The position numbers were made by a program, and so were the translations under genes. 64,000 bases of DNA from Bifidobacterium aerophilum (GTDB taxonomy: Bacteria; Actinomycetota; Actinomycetes; Actinomycetales; Bifidobacteriaceae), in assembly GCF_010667685.1 (NCBI RefSeq), contig NZ_WHZW01000007.1:62001-126000 (forward strand). The letters run 5' to 3'. Positions within the stretch are counted from its first letter, which is position 1. Each line of letters begins with the position of its first letter. Positions 63,606-64,000 of the stretch are shown piece by piece. The notes beneath the pieces were generated by a model. The model saw only the letters and a list, made by a program, of their open reading frames with translations. It was not told the DNA's origin and searched no databases.

Positions 63606-64000
63606 TCAGGCCGCGGCGGACATCGCTTCGAACGGCACGAGCGCGCCGGTCAGCAGCAGTATCGCGACCACGACGGCCAACACGATGCGGTAGATCGCGA
63701 AGGCCTTGTACGAGAAGGTCGACACGAACTTCAGGAAGCCGATGATCACGATGTATCCGACGAAGAAGCTGATGATGGTGGCCACGATCGTCGGCCCCCA
63801 TCCCGGGAACATGGCGTCGGTCTTGTAGTCCTTCACCGCCTTGACCGCTTCCAGCAGGCCGGAACCCACGACGGCGGGAATGGCCATGAGGAAGCTCAGC
63901 CTCACCGCGGCCTCGCGGGTATATCCCAGCGCACGGCCGACGGTGATGGTGCCGCCGGAGCGGGACACGCCCGGGATCAGCGCCATCGACTGGCCAAGGC
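63606..64000 (-). CDS. uppP: Undecaprenyl-diphosphatase UppP, N-terminus cut by the window edge
   Basis: UppP recycles undecaprenyl pyrophosphate, the cell-wall lipid carrier. The visible 131 residues are the C-terminal half, with the active-site signature PGVSRSG (His-independent PAP2-unrelated family) right at the edge and about four membrane segments after it (AIPAVVGSGLLEAV, TIVATIISFFVGYIVIIGFL, and the last near the C-terminus). The frame is open to the window end (LGQSMALIPG), so the true start lies outside. Confidence 0.93.
   Translation of the reverse strand, partial: LGQSMALIPGVSRSGGTITVGRALGYTREAAVRLSFLMAIPAVVGSGLLEAVKAVKDYKTDAMFPGWGPTIVATIISFFVGYIVIIGFLKFVSTFSYKAFAIYRIVLAVVVAILLLTGALVPFEAMSAAA

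Noticed and set aside
1..64000. CRISPR arrays, rRNA genes, prophage genes or insertion sequences
   Set aside because: No regularly spaced repeats, rRNA-like sequence or phage/transposase proteins were recognised in either strand.

Overview
The window looks like a chromosomal segment of a Bifidobacterium or a very close relative. The evidence is high G+C, actinobacterial hallmark genes (RbpA, a GarA-like FHA protein followed by an FtsR-like MerR protein, a fused PafBC-like WYL regulator, a HelY-like helicase), a fused cytidylate kinase-Der GTPase, a eukaryotic-type UDP-glucose pyrophosphorylase, and the block purH / DUF6350 / sucD / sucC / apt / yajC / ruvB-A-C / yebC / thrS. The species cannot be read from the sequence. 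No integrase, transposase, phage gene, rRNA or CRISPR array was found.

Layout. 1-3.4 kb (+): a cell-division/signalling block of DUF881 (cut by the left edge), small basic protein, DUF881, FHA protein, FtsR-like regulator and a small membrane protein. 3.7-11.5 kb (-): HAD phosphatase, RbpA, Ski2-like helicase, small membrane protein, fused WYL regulator, UDP-glucose pyrophosphorylase. 11.7-20.4 kb (-): the accessory core, with an unrecognised 242-aa protein, an exported DUF1287 protein and a complete Wadjet plasmid-defence operon (jetA-jetB-jetC-jetD). 20.5-27.5 kb: a MacAB-type efflux set (permease, ATPase, adaptor, lipoprotein; -) divergent from a two-component system (+), then a VanY-type peptidase (-).

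27.7-45.4 kb: pyrrolidone-carboxylate peptidase, an ABC-F ATPase, a cation-diffusion-facilitator transporter, a MetE-like zinc methyltransferase, a carboxymuconolactone decarboxylase-family protein with its MerR regulator, an HxlR regulator, a bifunctional NAD(P)HX repair enzyme, a HAD phosphatase, a LysR regulator, a heterodimeric ABC exporter with one degenerate ATP site, a second ABC-F protein with a long structured leader, and a small membrane protein. 45.5-61.8 kb (mostly -): housekeeping genes as listed above, plus an aquaporin-family channel (+). 62.0-62.6 kb (-): six tRNA genes (Gly, Ala, Val, Val, Cys, Gly) with identical Gly genes at both ends. 62.7-64 kb: a PAC2-family protein (+) and uppP (-), cut by the right edge.

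The main discrete system is Wadjet: an SMC-like complex (JetABC) with a Toprim nuclease (JetD) that in other bacteria cleaves circular plasmids. All four genes look intact and the expected motifs are present. A secondary theme is drug/envelope stress: an efflux operon with its own sensor pair, a heterodimeric exporter and two ABC-F proteins.
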